In this document: piece by piece, positions 33,167 through 41,729 of the stretch
How the letters are laid out: every line of letters begins with the position of its first letter
Numbering within the stretch: the stretch's first letter is position 1
Source: Streptomyces sp. VRA16 Mangrove soil
Lineage (GTDB): Bacteria; Actinomycetota; Actinomycetes; Streptomycetales; Streptomycetaceae
Reading direction: 5' to 3'
DNA length: 64,000 nucleotides
NCBI RefSeq assembly: GCF_017377775.1
Contig: NZ_JAFVLN010000018.1
Coordinates: forward strand, 151,794-215,793
Notes under the pieces: generated by a model
Told to the model about the DNA's origin: nothing
What the model saw: only the letters and a program-made list of their open reading frames with translations
Database searches by the model: none
Program-made: the position numbers and the translations under genes

Positions 33167-34435
33167 ATGCGCCGCCGACTGATCAATTCCACGCTCGCCG
33201 TCGTCCTGGTCGTGATCGCCGTGTTCGGGATCTCCCTCGTCATCGTGGAGACCCGGACCATCACGAACAGCGCCCAGGAACGCGTGCAGTCGGAGGCCGT
33301 CCGGCTCGCCTCCATCGTCGACAGCCGGCTGATCGGCGACGAGCGGGTCACCGGCGACATCCTCAAGGACCAGGTCGCCGGTGAGCGCTACGCCGAGATC
33401 CGGATGCCGGGCCGCGACCCCATCGAGATCGGCACCAAACCCGTCGGCCAGGTCATCAGCTACACCGCCGACGGGGAACAGGGCGAGAAGGTCACCGTCC
33501 AGGAGCCCCGCTCCGAGGTGACCGCGGAGGTCGGCCGCACCCTGCTGCTGATCGCCGGGGTGGCGCTGCTCGCGATCGTCGCCGCCGTGCTGCTCGCCGT
33601 CCGCCAGGCCAACCGCCTCGCCTCACCGCTCACCGATCTGGCCTCCACGGCGGAGCGCCTGGGCTCCGGTGACCCGCGCCCGCGCCACAAGCGGTACGGG
33701 GTGCCCGAGCTGGACCGCGTCGCCGACGTCCTGGACGGCTCGGCCGAGCGCATCGCCCGCATGCTGACCGCCGAGCGGCGGCTGGCCGCCGACGCGTCGC
33801 ACCAGCTGCGCACCCCCCTCACGGCGCTCTCCATGCGCCTGGAGGAGATCACGATGACCGAGGACCTCGACGAGGTGAAGGAGGAGGCGACGATCGCGCT
33901 CGCGCAGGTCGAGCGGCTCACCGACGTCGTCGAGCGGCTGCTGACCAACGCCCGCGACCCGCGCACCGGCTCCGCCGTCAGCTTCGACCTGGACGAGGTG
34001 ATCAAGCAGCAGCTGGAGGAGTGGCGGCCCGCCTACCGCAGCGCCGGGCGCGCCATCGTCTCCTCCGGCAAGCGGCACCTCACGGCGGTCGGCACCCCGG
34101 GCGCGGTCGCCCAGGTGCTCGCCGCGCTGATCGAGAACTCGCTGATGCACGGCGGCGGCACCGTCGCCCTGCGCACCCGCGTCACCGGCAACCAGGCGGT
34201 CATCGAGGTCACGGACGAGGGCGCGGGCGTCCCCCCGGAGCTCGGCTCACGGATCTTCGAGCGGACCATCAGCGGCCGGAACTCGACGGGCATCGGCCTC
34301 GCGGTCGCCCGCGATCTCGCCGAGGCCGACGGAGGACGGCTGGAAATGCTCCAGGCGAGCCCGCCCGTCTTCGGCCTGTTCCTGTCCCGCACGCCGATGA
34401 AGAAGCAGACCGACGAGGCCGAGACGATCAGGTAG
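33167..34435 (+). CDS. Membrane sensor histidine kinase
   Basis: The 422-residue kinase has TM1 at about 7-29 (NSTLAVVLVVIAVFGISLVI) and an extracytoplasmic sensor of roughly 95 residues. TM2 is near residues 125-148 (TLLLIAGVALLAIVAAVLLA). A HAMP region (RQANRLASPLTDLASTAERL) follows. The dimerisation helix is ADASHQLRTPLTALSMRLEE with the phospho-His, and the catalytic domain has ALIENSLMHGGGTVAL (N box), VIEVTDEGAGVPPEL (G1) and SGRNSTGIGLAVARDLAEA (G2). It autophosphorylates and passes the phosphate to the response regulator just upstream. The sensed signal is unknown. A hairpin follows the stop. Confidence 0.95.
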   Translation: MRRRLINSTLAVVLVVIAVFGISLVIVETRTITNSAQERVQSEAVRLASIVDSRLIGDERVTGDILKDQVAGERYAEIRMPGRDPIEIGTKPVGQVISYTADGEQGEKVTVQEPRSEVTAEVGRTLLLIAGVALLAIVAAVLLAVRQANRLASPLTDLASTAERLGSGDPRPRHKRYGVPELDRVADVLDGSAERIARMLTAERRLAADASHQLRTPLTALSMRLEEITMTEDLDEVKEEATIALAQVERLTDVVERLLTNARDPRTGSAVSFDLDEVIKQQLEEWRPAYRSAGRAIVSSGKRHLTAVGTPGAVAQVLAALIENSLMHGGGTVALRTRVTGNQAVIEVTDEGAGVPPELGSRIFERTISGRNSTGIGLAVARDLAEADGGRLEMLQASPPVFGLFLSRTPMKKQTDEAETIR

Positions 34436-34462
34436 CCCGGCGGCCGCCGGGCGGCCGGCTAC
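34432..34462. terminator. Hairpin between kinase and GtrA gene
   Basis: GTAGCC at 34432-34437 and GGCTAC at 34457-34462 close a GC-rich imperfect hairpin with nested GGCGGCCGCC. It lies over both stop codons of the convergent genes. Confidence 0.55.
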
Positions 34463-35007
34463 TTGACCCGGTGGGCGGCGGGGGCGGGGGCGACAGGCCC
34501 CTCAAGGAACGATTCCGCGCTGGCCACGGCCTCCCGCGCGGGCAGGGCCCGAAAGACCCAGGTCCGGTACGACCAGAAGCGGAACAGGGTCGCGAGCCCC
34601 ATGCCGAGGAACTTGAAGATGTTGCTCTGCAGCGAGCTGTCCCAGCCGAAGCCGTACGTCGCCGCGTACAGCACACCGTTCTCGATGACCAGGCCGACCA
34701 CGCTGAACAGCAGGAACAGGGTCAGTTCCTTGGCCCGGCCGCTCTTGTCGCGGTCGCGGTACGTGAAGTAGCGGAACCCCACGTAGTTGAAGGCGATGGC
34801 GACGACCGTCGCGATCACGCTGGCCCGCACCACCTGCAGGTCGGTGCTGTGCCGCATCAGATTGAAGACCGCGAAGTTCACGAAGACGCCCAGGGCGCCG
34901 ACGACGCCGAACTTGGCGATCTCCCGGGCCATGGCGGCGAACCGCAGCCGCAGCCCGCCGGGCCTCTTGGCCTCGGGCTCTGTCCGTCGCCCGGAAGTCA
35001 CGCTCAT
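34459..35007 (-). CDS. GtrA-family membrane protein
   Basis: The 182-residue protein has four transmembrane helices: KFGVVGALGVFVNFAVFNLM, VIATVVAIAFNYVGFRYFTY, LFLLFSVVGLVIENGVLYAA and NIFKFLGMGLATLFRFWSYR. It has the GtrA signature FNYVGFRYFTYR and a late FRFWSYRTWVFR. GtrA proteins help flip or modify lipid-linked sugars, often polyprenyl-phosphate glucose or arabinose. It is convergent with the histidine kinase and divergent from purK. In a region rich in cell-wall genes it may serve glycopolymer synthesis, but that is inference. Confidence 0.9.
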   Translation of the reverse strand: MSVTSGRRTEPEAKRPGGLRLRFAAMAREIAKFGVVGALGVFVNFAVFNLMRHSTDLQVVRASVIATVVAIAFNYVGFRYFTYRDRDKSGRAKELTLFLLFSVVGLVIENGVLYAATYGFGWDSSLQSNIFKFLGMGLATLFRFWSYRTWVFRALPAREAVASAESFLEGPVAPAPAAHRVK

Positions 35008-35190
35008 ATCGTCGCCTCAACCCCCGTCGTCCCCGTCTGTCCGGTCACGCCGGTCCGCGAGGACCGACCCAGCCATGCTAACCACGCCCCCTTCCGGGCG
35101 CCTGCGGACGACGGCGATGGTCTTACCTCGTTCTTTCCTACAGAACGAGGGGCGTACGGGAACCGGTCAATTGGCCGATACCCTGGAGAT

Positions 35191-36342
35191 GTGACGTTCC
35201 CGGTAGTCGGCATGGTCGGCGGTGGCCAGCTCGCTCGTATGACACACGAGGCAGGCATCCCGCTCGGCATCAGATTCAAGCTCCTCAGTGACACTCCGCA
35301 GGATTCCGCGGCACAGGTCGTCGGCGACGTCGTCGTCGGCGACTACCGCGACCTGGACACGCTGCGCGCGTTCGCGCGCGGCTGCGACGTGATCACGTTC
35401 GACCACGAACACGTACCCACCGAGCACCTGCGGGCCCTGGAGGCGGACGGCATCCCCGTCCGGCCGGGGCCCGACGCGCTGCTGTACGCCCAGGACAAGG
35501 GCGAGATGCGCGCGAAGCTGGGCGCGCTCGGGGTGCCGTGCCCGCGCAACCGGATCGTGCGCGATCCGGCGGACGTGGTGGCCTTCGCCGAGGAGGGCTC
35601 CTCCGAGGGCGACGGCTTCCCCGTCATCCTCAAGACGGTGCGCGGCGGCTACGACGGCAAGGGCGTGTGGTTCGTGCGCTCCGCGGCCGACGCCGCGGAG
35701 CCGTTCAAGGCGGGCGTCCCGGTCCTCGCGGAGGAGAAGGTCGACTTCGTACGGGAGCTGGCGGCCAACGTCGTGCGCTCCCCGCACGGCCAGGCCGTCG
35801 CCTACCCGGTCGTCGAGTCCCGCCAGGTCGACGGCGTCTGCGACACGGTGATCGCGCCCGCCCCCGACCTCGACGAGTCCCTCGCGGGCGAGGCGCAGGA
35901 GCTGGCGCTGCGCATCGCCCAGGAGCTGGGCGTCGTGGGCCACCTCGCGGTCGAGCTCTTCGAGACCCCCGACGGGCGCATTCTGGTCAACGAGCTGGCG
36001 ATGCGACCGCACAACTCCGGCCACTGGACGCAGGACGGGGCGATCACGTCCCAGTTCGCGAACCACGTGCGGGCCGTCCTCGACCTGCCGCTGGGCGACC
36101 CGCGCCCGCGCGCGCCCTGGACGGTCATGGTCAACGTCCTCGGCGGCGACTACCCGGACATGTACAGCGCGTATCTGCACTGCATGGCCCGCGATCCGCA
36201 GCTGAAGATCCACATGTACGGCAAGGACGTGAAGCCCGGCCGTAAGGTCGGCCACGTCAACACGTACGGCGACGACCTGGACGAGGTCCTGGAGCGCGCG
36301 TCGCACGCCGCCGGATATCTGAGAGGCACGATCACCGAATGA
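35191..36342 (+). CDS. purK: 5-(carboxyamino)imidazole ribonucleotide synthase
   Basis: The 383-residue ATP-grasp enzyme converts aminoimidazole ribonucleotide, bicarbonate and ATP to N5-CAIR in purine synthesis. VGMVGGGQLARMTHEAGIPL is the N-terminal nucleotide-binding start. YAQDKGEMRAKLGALGVPCP and VILKTVRGGYDGKGVWFVRS are ATP-grasp blocks. ELFETPDGRILVNELAMRPH and NSGHWTQDGAITSQFANHVR hold the Mg and substrate sites. The GTG at 35191 is chosen because the conserved fold begins three residues later. The gene overlaps purE by ATGA. Confidence 0.96.
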   Translation: MTFPVVGMVGGGQLARMTHEAGIPLGIRFKLLSDTPQDSAAQVVGDVVVGDYRDLDTLRAFARGCDVITFDHEHVPTEHLRALEADGIPVRPGPDALLYAQDKGEMRAKLGALGVPCPRNRIVRDPADVVAFAEEGSSEGDGFPVILKTVRGGYDGKGVWFVRSAADAAEPFKAGVPVLAEEKVDFVRELAANVVRSPHGQAVAYPVVESRQVDGVCDTVIAPAPDLDESLAGEAQELALRIAQELGVVGHLAVELFETPDGRILVNELAMRPHNSGHWTQDGAITSQFANHVRAVLDLPLGDPRPRAPWTVMVNVLGGDYPDMYSAYLHCMARDPQLKIHMYGKDVKPGRKVGHVNTYGDDLDEVLERASHAAGYLRGTITE

Positions 36343-36875
36343 GCCCCGTTTCTGGCCCTGTCGTGGGCATCGTCATGGGATCCGACTCCGACTGGCCCGT
36401 CATGGAGGCCGCGGCCAAGGCCCTCGACGAGTTCGAGATCCCCTACGAGGTCGACGTCGTCTCCGCGCACCGGATGCCGCACGAGATGATCTCGTACGGC
36501 GAGCACGCCGCCGGGCGCGGCCTGAAGGCGATCATCGCCGGTGCGGGCGGCGCCGCCCACCTGCCCGGCATGCTCGCCTCCGTGACGCCGCTGCCGGTCA
36601 TCGGGGTCCCGGTGCCGCTGAAGTACCTCGACGGCATGGACTCGCTGCTCTCGATCGTGCAGATGCCGGCCGGTGTCCCGGTCGCCACGGTCTCGGTCGG
36701 CGGCGCGCGCAACGCGGGGCTGCTCGCCGCGCGCATGCTCGCCGCGCACGACGAGGAACTCCTCGGCCGGATGCGGGAGTTCCAGCAGGAGCTGCGCGAC
36801 CAGGCCACCGAGAAGGGCAAGCGGCTGCGCTCCAAGGTCGAGGGCGCGGGGTCCGGCTTCGGCTTCGGGAAGTGA
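36339..36875 (+). CDS. purE: 5-(carboxyamino)imidazole ribonucleotide mutase
   Basis: The 178-residue enzyme rearranges N5-CAIR to CAIR, the step after purK. VGIVMGSDSDWPVMEAAAKA, YEVDVVSAHRMPHEMISYGE with the active His, and IIAGAGGAAHLPGMLAS are the class I PurE signatures. It also has GVPVPLKYLDGMDSLLSIVQ and MPAGVPVATVSVGGARNAGL. The ATG overlaps the purK stop, and the end overlaps the following dipeptidase start by GTGA. The C-terminal tail (GAGSGFGFGK) is short and disordered. Confidence 0.97.
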   Translation: MSPVSGPVVGIVMGSDSDWPVMEAAAKALDEFEIPYEVDVVSAHRMPHEMISYGEHAAGRGLKAIIAGAGGAAHLPGMLASVTPLPVIGVPVPLKYLDGMDSLLSIVQMPAGVPVATVSVGGARNAGLLAARMLAAHDEELLGRMREFQQELRDQATEKGKRLRSKVEGAGSGFGFGK

Positions 36876-38068
36876 CGCGGATGGCCACGTCCCTCGAACA
36901 GGCCCGTGCGCTGCTCGCCGAGTTCCCCGTCGTCGACGGGCACAACGACCTGCCGTGGGCGCTGCGTGAGCAGGTCACGTACGACATCGACGCGCGCGAC
37001 ATCGCCGCGGACCAGAGCGCCCATCTCCACACGGACCTGCGGCGGTTGCGGGCCGGTGGCGTGGGCGCGCAGTTCTGGTCGGTGTACGTCCGTACGGATC
37101 TGACGGGCGACGCGGCGGTCAGCGCCACGCTCGAACAGATCGACTGCGTCGACCAGTTGATCGCGCGGTACGCCGGTGATCTGCGCGAGGCGCGGACCGC
37201 GGCCGAGATGGAGGCCGCGCGCCGCGAGGGCCGCATCGCCTCCCTCAAAGGCGCCGAGGGCGGCCACTCGATCAACAACTCCCTCGCCACGCTGCGGGCG
37301 TTGTACGCGCTCGGTGTGCGCTACATGACGCTCACCCACAACGACAACATCGCGTGGGCGGACTCGGCGACGGACGAGCCCGGCGTCGGCGGCCTGTCGG
37401 CCTTCGGCCGCGAGGTGGTCAGGGAGATGAACCGCGAGGGCATGCTCGTCGACCTCTCGCACGTGGCGGCGACGACGATGCGCGCGGCGCTCGACGTCAC
37501 CGAGGCGCCGGTGATCTTCTCGCACTCCTCGTCGCGGGCGGTCTGCGACCACCCGCGCAACATCCCGGACGACGTCCTGGAGCGGCTGCCCGGCAACGGG
37601 GGAGTGGCCATGGCCACCTTCGTGCCGAAGTTCGTCCTCCAGGCGGCGGTCGACTGGACCGCGGCCGCGGACGACAACCTCCGCGCGCACGGCTTCCACC
37701 ACCTGGACACGTCCCCGGAGGCGATGAAGCTGCACCGCGCCTTCGAGGAGGCGCACCCGCGTCCGGTCGCGACGGCCGCCACGGTGGCCGACCACCTCGA
37801 CCACATGCGCGAGGTCGCGGGCGTCGACCACATCGGCATCGGCGGCGACTACGACGGCACGGCGTTCACGCCGGACGGCCTGGACGACGTCTCCGGCTAC
37901 CCGAACCTGATCGCCGAGCTGCTCGACCGCGGCTGGTCGTCCGCCGACCTGTCGAAGCTGACCTGGCGCAACGCCGTACGGGTCCTCTCCGACGCGGAAT
38001 CGGTCGCCCGGGACCTCCAGTCCCAGCGGGGCCCGTCCAACGCGACCCTCCACCAACTGGACGCCTGA
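36872..38068 (+). CDS. M19-family membrane/renal-type dipeptidase
   Basis: The 398-residue zinc dipeptidase has the M19 motifs: VVDGHNDLPW (His-x-Asp of the first metal), LKGAEGGHSINNSLATLRAL (bridging Glu), APVIFSHSSSRAVCDHPRNI (His pair) and DHIGIGGDYDGTAFTPDGLD (Asp near the C-terminus). It hydrolyses dipeptides, including D-amino acid ones, and may also open beta-lactams. It has no signal peptide, so it is likely cytoplasmic. The GTG start 36872 overlaps the purE stop. The ATG at 36881 is an alternative. A degenerate paralogue lies about 690 bp downstream beyond a tandem repeat array. Confidence 0.93.
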   Translation: MTRMATSLEQARALLAEFPVVDGHNDLPWALREQVTYDIDARDIAADQSAHLHTDLRRLRAGGVGAQFWSVYVRTDLTGDAAVSATLEQIDCVDQLIARYAGDLREARTAAEMEAARREGRIASLKGAEGGHSINNSLATLRALYALGVRYMTLTHNDNIAWADSATDEPGVGGLSAFGREVVREMNREGMLVDLSHVAATTMRAALDVTEAPVIFSHSSSRAVCDHPRNIPDDVLERLPGNGGVAMATFVPKFVLQAAVDWTAAADDNLRAHGFHHLDTSPEAMKLHRAFEEAHPRPVATAATVADHLDHMREVAGVDHIGIGGDYDGTAFTPDGLDDVSGYPNLIAELLDRGWSSADLSKLTWRNAVRVLSDAESVARDLQSQRGPSNATLHQLDA

Positions 38069-38097
38069 CCCCTCCGGGGGCCAGCCGATCCTTTCCG

Positions 38098-38511
38098 CCC
38101 CGCCCACCTCGGCCGCCTGGGGCTTTCCCGCCCCGGCCGGCTGCCGCGCCGCCTTGGGCAGTCTGCCGCCTGGGGCTTTCCCGCCCCGGCCGGCTGCCGC
38201 GCCGCCTTGGGCAATCTGCCGCCTGGGGCTTTCCCGCCCCGGGCGGCTGCCGCGTCGCCTTGGGCGGTCTGCTGCCTGGGGCTTTCCCGCCCCGGGCGGC
38301 TACCGCACCACCTTGGGCAATCTGCCGCCTGGGGCTTTCCCGCCTCGGCCGGCTGCCGCGCCGCCTTGGGCAGTCTGCTGCCTGGGGCTTTCCCGCCCCG
38401 GGCGGCTACCGCGTCGCCTTGGGCGGTCTGCTGCCTGGGGCTTTCCCGCCCCGGTCGGCTGCCGCGCCGCCTTGGGCAGTCTGCCGCCTGGGGCGGCAGG
38501 GTGGGCAAGGC
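38098..38511 (+). repeat. 53-bp tandem repeat array ending in a 43-bp hairpin
   Basis: GCCTTGGGC or a one-base variant recurs at 38151, 38204, 38257, 38310, 38363, 38416 and 38469, exactly 53 bp apart. The intervening segment begins CCTGGGGCTTTCCCGCC. Because 53 is not a multiple of three, reading frames of all phases stay open and give spurious Pro/Ala-rich ORFs. The last unit continues into a hairpin: 20-bp arms 38469-38488 and 38492-38511, mostly complementary, around TGG. The whole lies between two M19 genes, and 38512-38753 holds no gene. Confidence 0.9.
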
Positions 38512-38753
38512 GGCACCCCGGCGCGGGGTGAGCGCTCCAGGCGGCGTTCAGCTCGGTCCGGCCGCACCATCGCCGGGTGCGGCTCCGGTGGGGGCTGGTC
38601 GCGCCCCGCGGCGGAGCCGCTGATGGACACAGCCCCGCGCCCCTGACGGGGCACGGCCGGGGGTGCTACTCGTTTGGGTCAACCCGTCGGGTGGTGGGGC
38701 GCCCCGCGTGTCACGGTGATCCGAACGCCCACACCGACGTCCGGAGCCCTGCC

Positions 38754-39809
38754 ATGGCAGACCTACAGGACGAAGTCACCGCCCCGGCAGAGGCGGGAGA
38801 GCTCGACCAGCCTGTCCCCATCACGGAGATCCCCCCACGCTCCGCGCCCCTCCCCACCCCGCACACCCTCCTCACCCACCACCCCGTCGCCGACGGCTAC
38901 TGCGGCCTGCCGGACACCCTGCGCGCCCTGTCCTGGCACGACCTGGCACGGGGCGAGAGCGCCGTGGAGACCGACCTGCCCCGCCTGCGCGCAGGCGGCA
39001 CCGGCGCCCTCCTCCTCGCCCTCGACACCCCCCACGACCGACCCCCCGTCACCACGGCCCTGGAACAGATCGACCTGATCAACAGCGTGGTGGCCCGCTA
39101 CCCGGAGGGCCTGCGCCTGGCCCGCTCCGCGTCGGAGACCGCCGACGCCCGCAGCCACGGCCGCATCGCCGTCGTGATCGGCCCGGCCCCGGCCACCGTC
39201 ATCGGCGACTCCCTGGGCACCCTGCGCGCCCTGCACACCCTCGGCCTGCGCGCCCTCACCCTCTCCGGCACCGCCTGGACGGAGTGCGAGCGCGGCCTGA
39301 CCGGGTTCGGCGAAGAGGTCGTACGGGAGATGAACCGGCTCGGCATCATCGTCGACCTGACCGGCGCGAGCCGGGCGACCGCCACCCGGGCCCTCGCCAT
39401 GTCGACGGCCCCGGTCCTGTTCACCCGCTCCGGCGCCCGCGCCCTCAACGGCCACCCGGACAACGTCCCCGACGACCTGCTCGCCGCCCTCGGCGAGAAG
39501 AGGGGCCTGTGCCTGGTGCCCTGCTCGGCCGCCCGCACGGGCCCGGCCCTGCGCGACGTCGCCGACCACCTCGACCACGTACGACGCGTGGCGGGCCCCG
39601 GCGCGGTCGGCCTGTCGGGGATGTACGACACCGGGGAGGCCCACCCCGACGGCCTGCCCGACGCGTCCGGCTACCCGGCGCTGATCGCCGAGCTCCTCGA
39701 CCGCGGCTGGCCCGAACCGGATCTCGCCCTGCTCACCTGGGGCAACGTCCAACGGGTGCTGCGCTGCGCCGAGTTCACGGCACGGGCGGCGCGGGCGGCG
39801 ACCGGCTAG
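38754..39809 (+). CDS. M19-family paralogue without metal ligands (probable pseudoenzyme)
   Basis: The 351-residue protein aligns end to end with the intact dipeptidase upstream (VARYPEGLRLARSASETADA, EEVVREMNRLGIIVDLTGAS, PDASGYPALIAELLDRGWPE, LALLTWGNVQRVLRCAE), so it is an M19 homologue. However, DGHNDLPW has become DGYCGLPD, KGAEGG has become IGPAPAT, SHSSS has become TRSGA, and GGDYDG has become SGMYDTG. The metal His, Asp and Glu are thus lost while the fold is kept. It is unlikely to hydrolyse peptides and could bind a ligand or a partner. The ATG at 38754 follows CCGGAGCC. Codon use is normal, so it appears to be a maintained gene, not a pseudogene. Confidence 0.85.
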   Translation: MADLQDEVTAPAEAGELDQPVPITEIPPRSAPLPTPHTLLTHHPVADGYCGLPDTLRALSWHDLARGESAVETDLPRLRAGGTGALLLALDTPHDRPPVTTALEQIDLINSVVARYPEGLRLARSASETADARSHGRIAVVIGPAPATVIGDSLGTLRALHTLGLRALTLSGTAWTECERGLTGFGEEVVREMNRLGIIVDLTGASRATATRALAMSTAPVLFTRSGARALNGHPDNVPDDLLAALGEKRGLCLVPCSAARTGPALRDVADHLDHVRRVAGPGAVGLSGMYDTGEAHPDGLPDASGYPALIAELLDRGWPEPDLALLTWGNVQRVLRCAEFTARAARAATG

Positions 39810-39810
39810 C

Positions 39811-39836
39811 CGGACCGCCGCCCGGCCCGCGGTCCG
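39811..39836. terminator. Hairpin between M19 paralogue and VOC gene
   Basis: CGGACCGC at 39811-39818 and GCGGTCCG at 39829-39836 form an 8-bp stem directly between two convergent stop codons. Confidence 0.55.
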
Positions 39837-40205
39837 TCAGTCGACGCAGAGACAGAAGGGGTGCCCGACCGGGTCCGCGTACACCCGCCACGAACGGTCC
39901 CGGTCCGCGTTGTCGAGGACCCTGGCGCCGAGCGCCAGGACCTCCTTCTCCGCGGTGTCCAGGTCGTCCACGGTCACGTCGAGGTGGAACTGCTGCGCGC
40001 CGTCGTCCGACGGCCACACGGGCGCCACGTACCCGGGCGACTCCTGGAAGGACAGCGGATGCCCGCCCGGCACGTCCAGGTCGACCCAGTCGGGCTCGGC
40101 CGGGTCGTGGGCGGGCGCGCCGCCCAGCAGCGCCGCGTAGAACGCGGCGAGGGCGTGCGGGTCGGGACAGTCCAGGACGACGGTGCGGAAGCGTGCGATG
40201 GCCAT
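39837..40205 (-). CDS. VOC-superfamily (glyoxalase-like) protein
   Basis: The 122-residue product is one VOC domain. ARFRTVVLDCPDPHALAAFY and AALLGGAPAHDPAEPDWVDL begin it. QQFHLDVTVDDLDTAEKEVL provides a potential metal residue, and WRVYADPVGHPFCLCVD ends it in the typical G-H-P-F-C-L pattern. Members of this subgroup are glyoxalase or bleomycin-resistance relatives, many of unknown substrate. AGGAGG before the ATG at 40205 is an ideal site. It may be co-transcribed with the UDP-sugar dehydrogenase upstream (32 bp gap), though no functional link is evident. Confidence 0.9.
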   Translation of the reverse strand: MAIARFRTVVLDCPDPHALAAFYAALLGGAPAHDPAEPDWVDLDVPGGHPLSFQESPGYVAPVWPSDDGAQQFHLDVTVDDLDTAEKEVLALGARVLDNADRDRSWRVYADPVGHPFCLCVD

Positions 40206-40237
40206 GGGTCCTCCTGCTCCTGTCGCGGAGGGACGCC

Positions 40238-41563
40238 TCAGGCCGCGGGGCGCCCCATCGCACGGTACGTCCAACCGGCCGCCCGCCACAGCGATGCGTC
40301 GAGCGCGTTGCGCCCGTCGAGGATCACCGGGCGCGCGGCGGCGGCGCCGAGCTCCGCCGGGTCCAGCTCCCGGAACTCCCGCCACTCGGTCAGGTGCAGC
40401 ACGACATCGGCGCCGCGCACCGCGTCGAGGGCCGTCTCCGCGTACCCCAGCGTCGGGAAGAGCCGCCGGGCGTTGTCCATGCCCTTGGGGTCGTAGACCG
40501 TGACCTGGCCGCCCTGGAGGTGGATCTGCCCGGCCACGTTCAGCGCGGGCGAGTCCCGTACGTCGTCGGAGTCCGGCTTGAAGGTCGCGCCGAGCACGGC
40601 GACCCGCTTGCCGAGGAACGCCCCGCCCCCGAGGGCCTCACGGGCCATCTCGACCATCGCGCCGCGCCGCCGCATGTTGACGGAGTCGATCTCGCGCAGG
40701 AAGGTCAGCGCCTGGTCGGCGCCCAGCTCGCCGGCGCGCGCCATGAACGCCCGGATGTCCTTGGGAAGACAGCCGCCGCCGAAGCCGATGCCGGCCCGCA
40801 GGAACTTGTGCCCGATCCGCTCGTCGTAGCCGATCGCCTCGGCCAGCTTGGCGACGTCGCCGCCGGCCGCCTCGCAGACCTCCGCCATCGCGTTGATGAA
40901 GGAGATCTTGGTGGCGAGGAAGGAGTTCGCCGCGGTCTTCACCAGTTCGGCGGTCGGGAAGTCGGTGACCACGAACGGCGTACCCTCCGCCAGCGGCGTC
41001 GCGTACACGTCGCGCAGCAGCTTCTCGGCCCGCTCGCTGGTCACGCCGACCACGATCCGGTCCGGGTGCAGGGTGTCGTTCACGGCGAAGCCCTCGCGCA
41101 GGAACTCCGGGTTCCAGGCCAGCTCCGCGCCCTCCGGCAGCAGCTCGGCGAGCCGCGCCGCCGAGCCGACCGGCACCGTCGACTTGCCGACGACCAGGGC
41201 GCCCGCCTGAAGGTGCGGCGCCAGCGAGGCGAAGGCGGCGTCCACGTAGCTCATGTCGCAGGCGTACTCGCCGTGCTTCTGCGGCGTGTTCACGCACACG
41301 AAGTGCACATCGCCGAAGGCGCCGGCCTCGGCGAAGTCCAGGGTGAAGCGCAGCCGCCCGCTGGACCCCTCGATCCCGGCGACGTGCTTGCGCAGCAGCT
41401 CCTCGAGACCGGGCTCGTACATCGGGACCTCGCCCCGCGTGAGCATCTCGATCTTCTCGGGAACGACGTCAAGGCCGAGCACCTCGAAGCCGAGCTCGGC
41501 CATGGCCGCGGCGTGCGTCGCGCCGAGGTAGCCGGTGCCGATCACGGTGATCTTGGGGGCCAT
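40238..41563 (-). CDS. UDP-glucose 6-dehydrogenase family enzyme
   Basis: The 441-residue protein is a UDP-glucose/GDP-mannose dehydrogenase, oxidising the sugar 6-OH to a carboxylate with two NAD+. KITVIGTGYLGATHAAAMAE is the Rossmann start. TVPVGSAARLAELLP and ELAWNPEFLREGFAVNDTLH are catalytic-domain signatures. TAANSFLATKISFINAMAEV has the active Lys, and GIGFGGGCLPKDIRAFMARA holds the catalytic Cys. LGATFKPDSDDVRDSPALNV belongs to the UDP-binding C-terminal domain. The product would be UDP-glucuronate or a similar uronate for wall or capsule polymers, matching the LCP genes further right. The ATG at 41563 is chosen because the fold starts three residues later. Confidence 0.94.
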   Translation of the reverse strand: MAPKITVIGTGYLGATHAAAMAELGFEVLGLDVVPEKIEMLTRGEVPMYEPGLEELLRKHVAGIEGSSGRLRFTLDFAEAGAFGDVHFVCVNTPQKHGEYACDMSYVDAAFASLAPHLQAGALVVGKSTVPVGSAARLAELLPEGAELAWNPEFLREGFAVNDTLHPDRIVVGVTSERAEKLLRDVYATPLAEGTPFVVTDFPTAELVKTAANSFLATKISFINAMAEVCEAAGGDVAKLAEAIGYDERIGHKFLRAGIGFGGGCLPKDIRAFMARAGELGADQALTFLREIDSVNMRRRGAMVEMAREALGGGAFLGKRVAVLGATFKPDSDDVRDSPALNVAGQIHLQGGQVTVYDPKGMDNARRLFPTLGYAETALDAVRGADVVLHLTEWREFRELDPAELGAAAARPVILDGRNALDASLWRAAGWTYRAMGRPAA

Positions 41564-41687
41564 GCGGTGCTCCAGAGGTCTGGGGGCTGATCTGCGCTGC
41601 CCGAGCATAGTCGGGCGTGGCAGAGCTGCTCACGGGGCACATTCCCGCTGTCGTATAGCTCACGTATCCCTGGCGTGGGCAGACACC

Positions 41688-41712
41688 TAAAATTCGGGTT
41701 ACTTAACGGTAA
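41688..41712 (+). promoter_or_regulatory. Candidate promoter and operator of the acyl-CoA dehydrogenase gene
   Basis: TAAAAT at 41688-41693 is a -10-like box. TTAC and GTAA at 41699-41702 and 41709-41712 are short inverted arms spaced 6 bp, just before the GTG at 41730, as in many TetR-type operators for fatty-acid genes. The -35 is weak and the binding protein is unknown. Confidence 0.35.
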
Positions 41713-41729
41713 TTAGCGTTGCTTGGAGC

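Noticed and set aside
38098..38511. Possible CRISPR array
   Set aside because: The repeats are directly joined with no unique spacers, the units are 53 bp and there are no cas genes.
38154..38531. Pro/Ala-rich frames over the 53-bp repeat array
   Set aside because: They exist in several phases only because the repeat unit lacks stop codons. No start site or biased codon use supports a protein.
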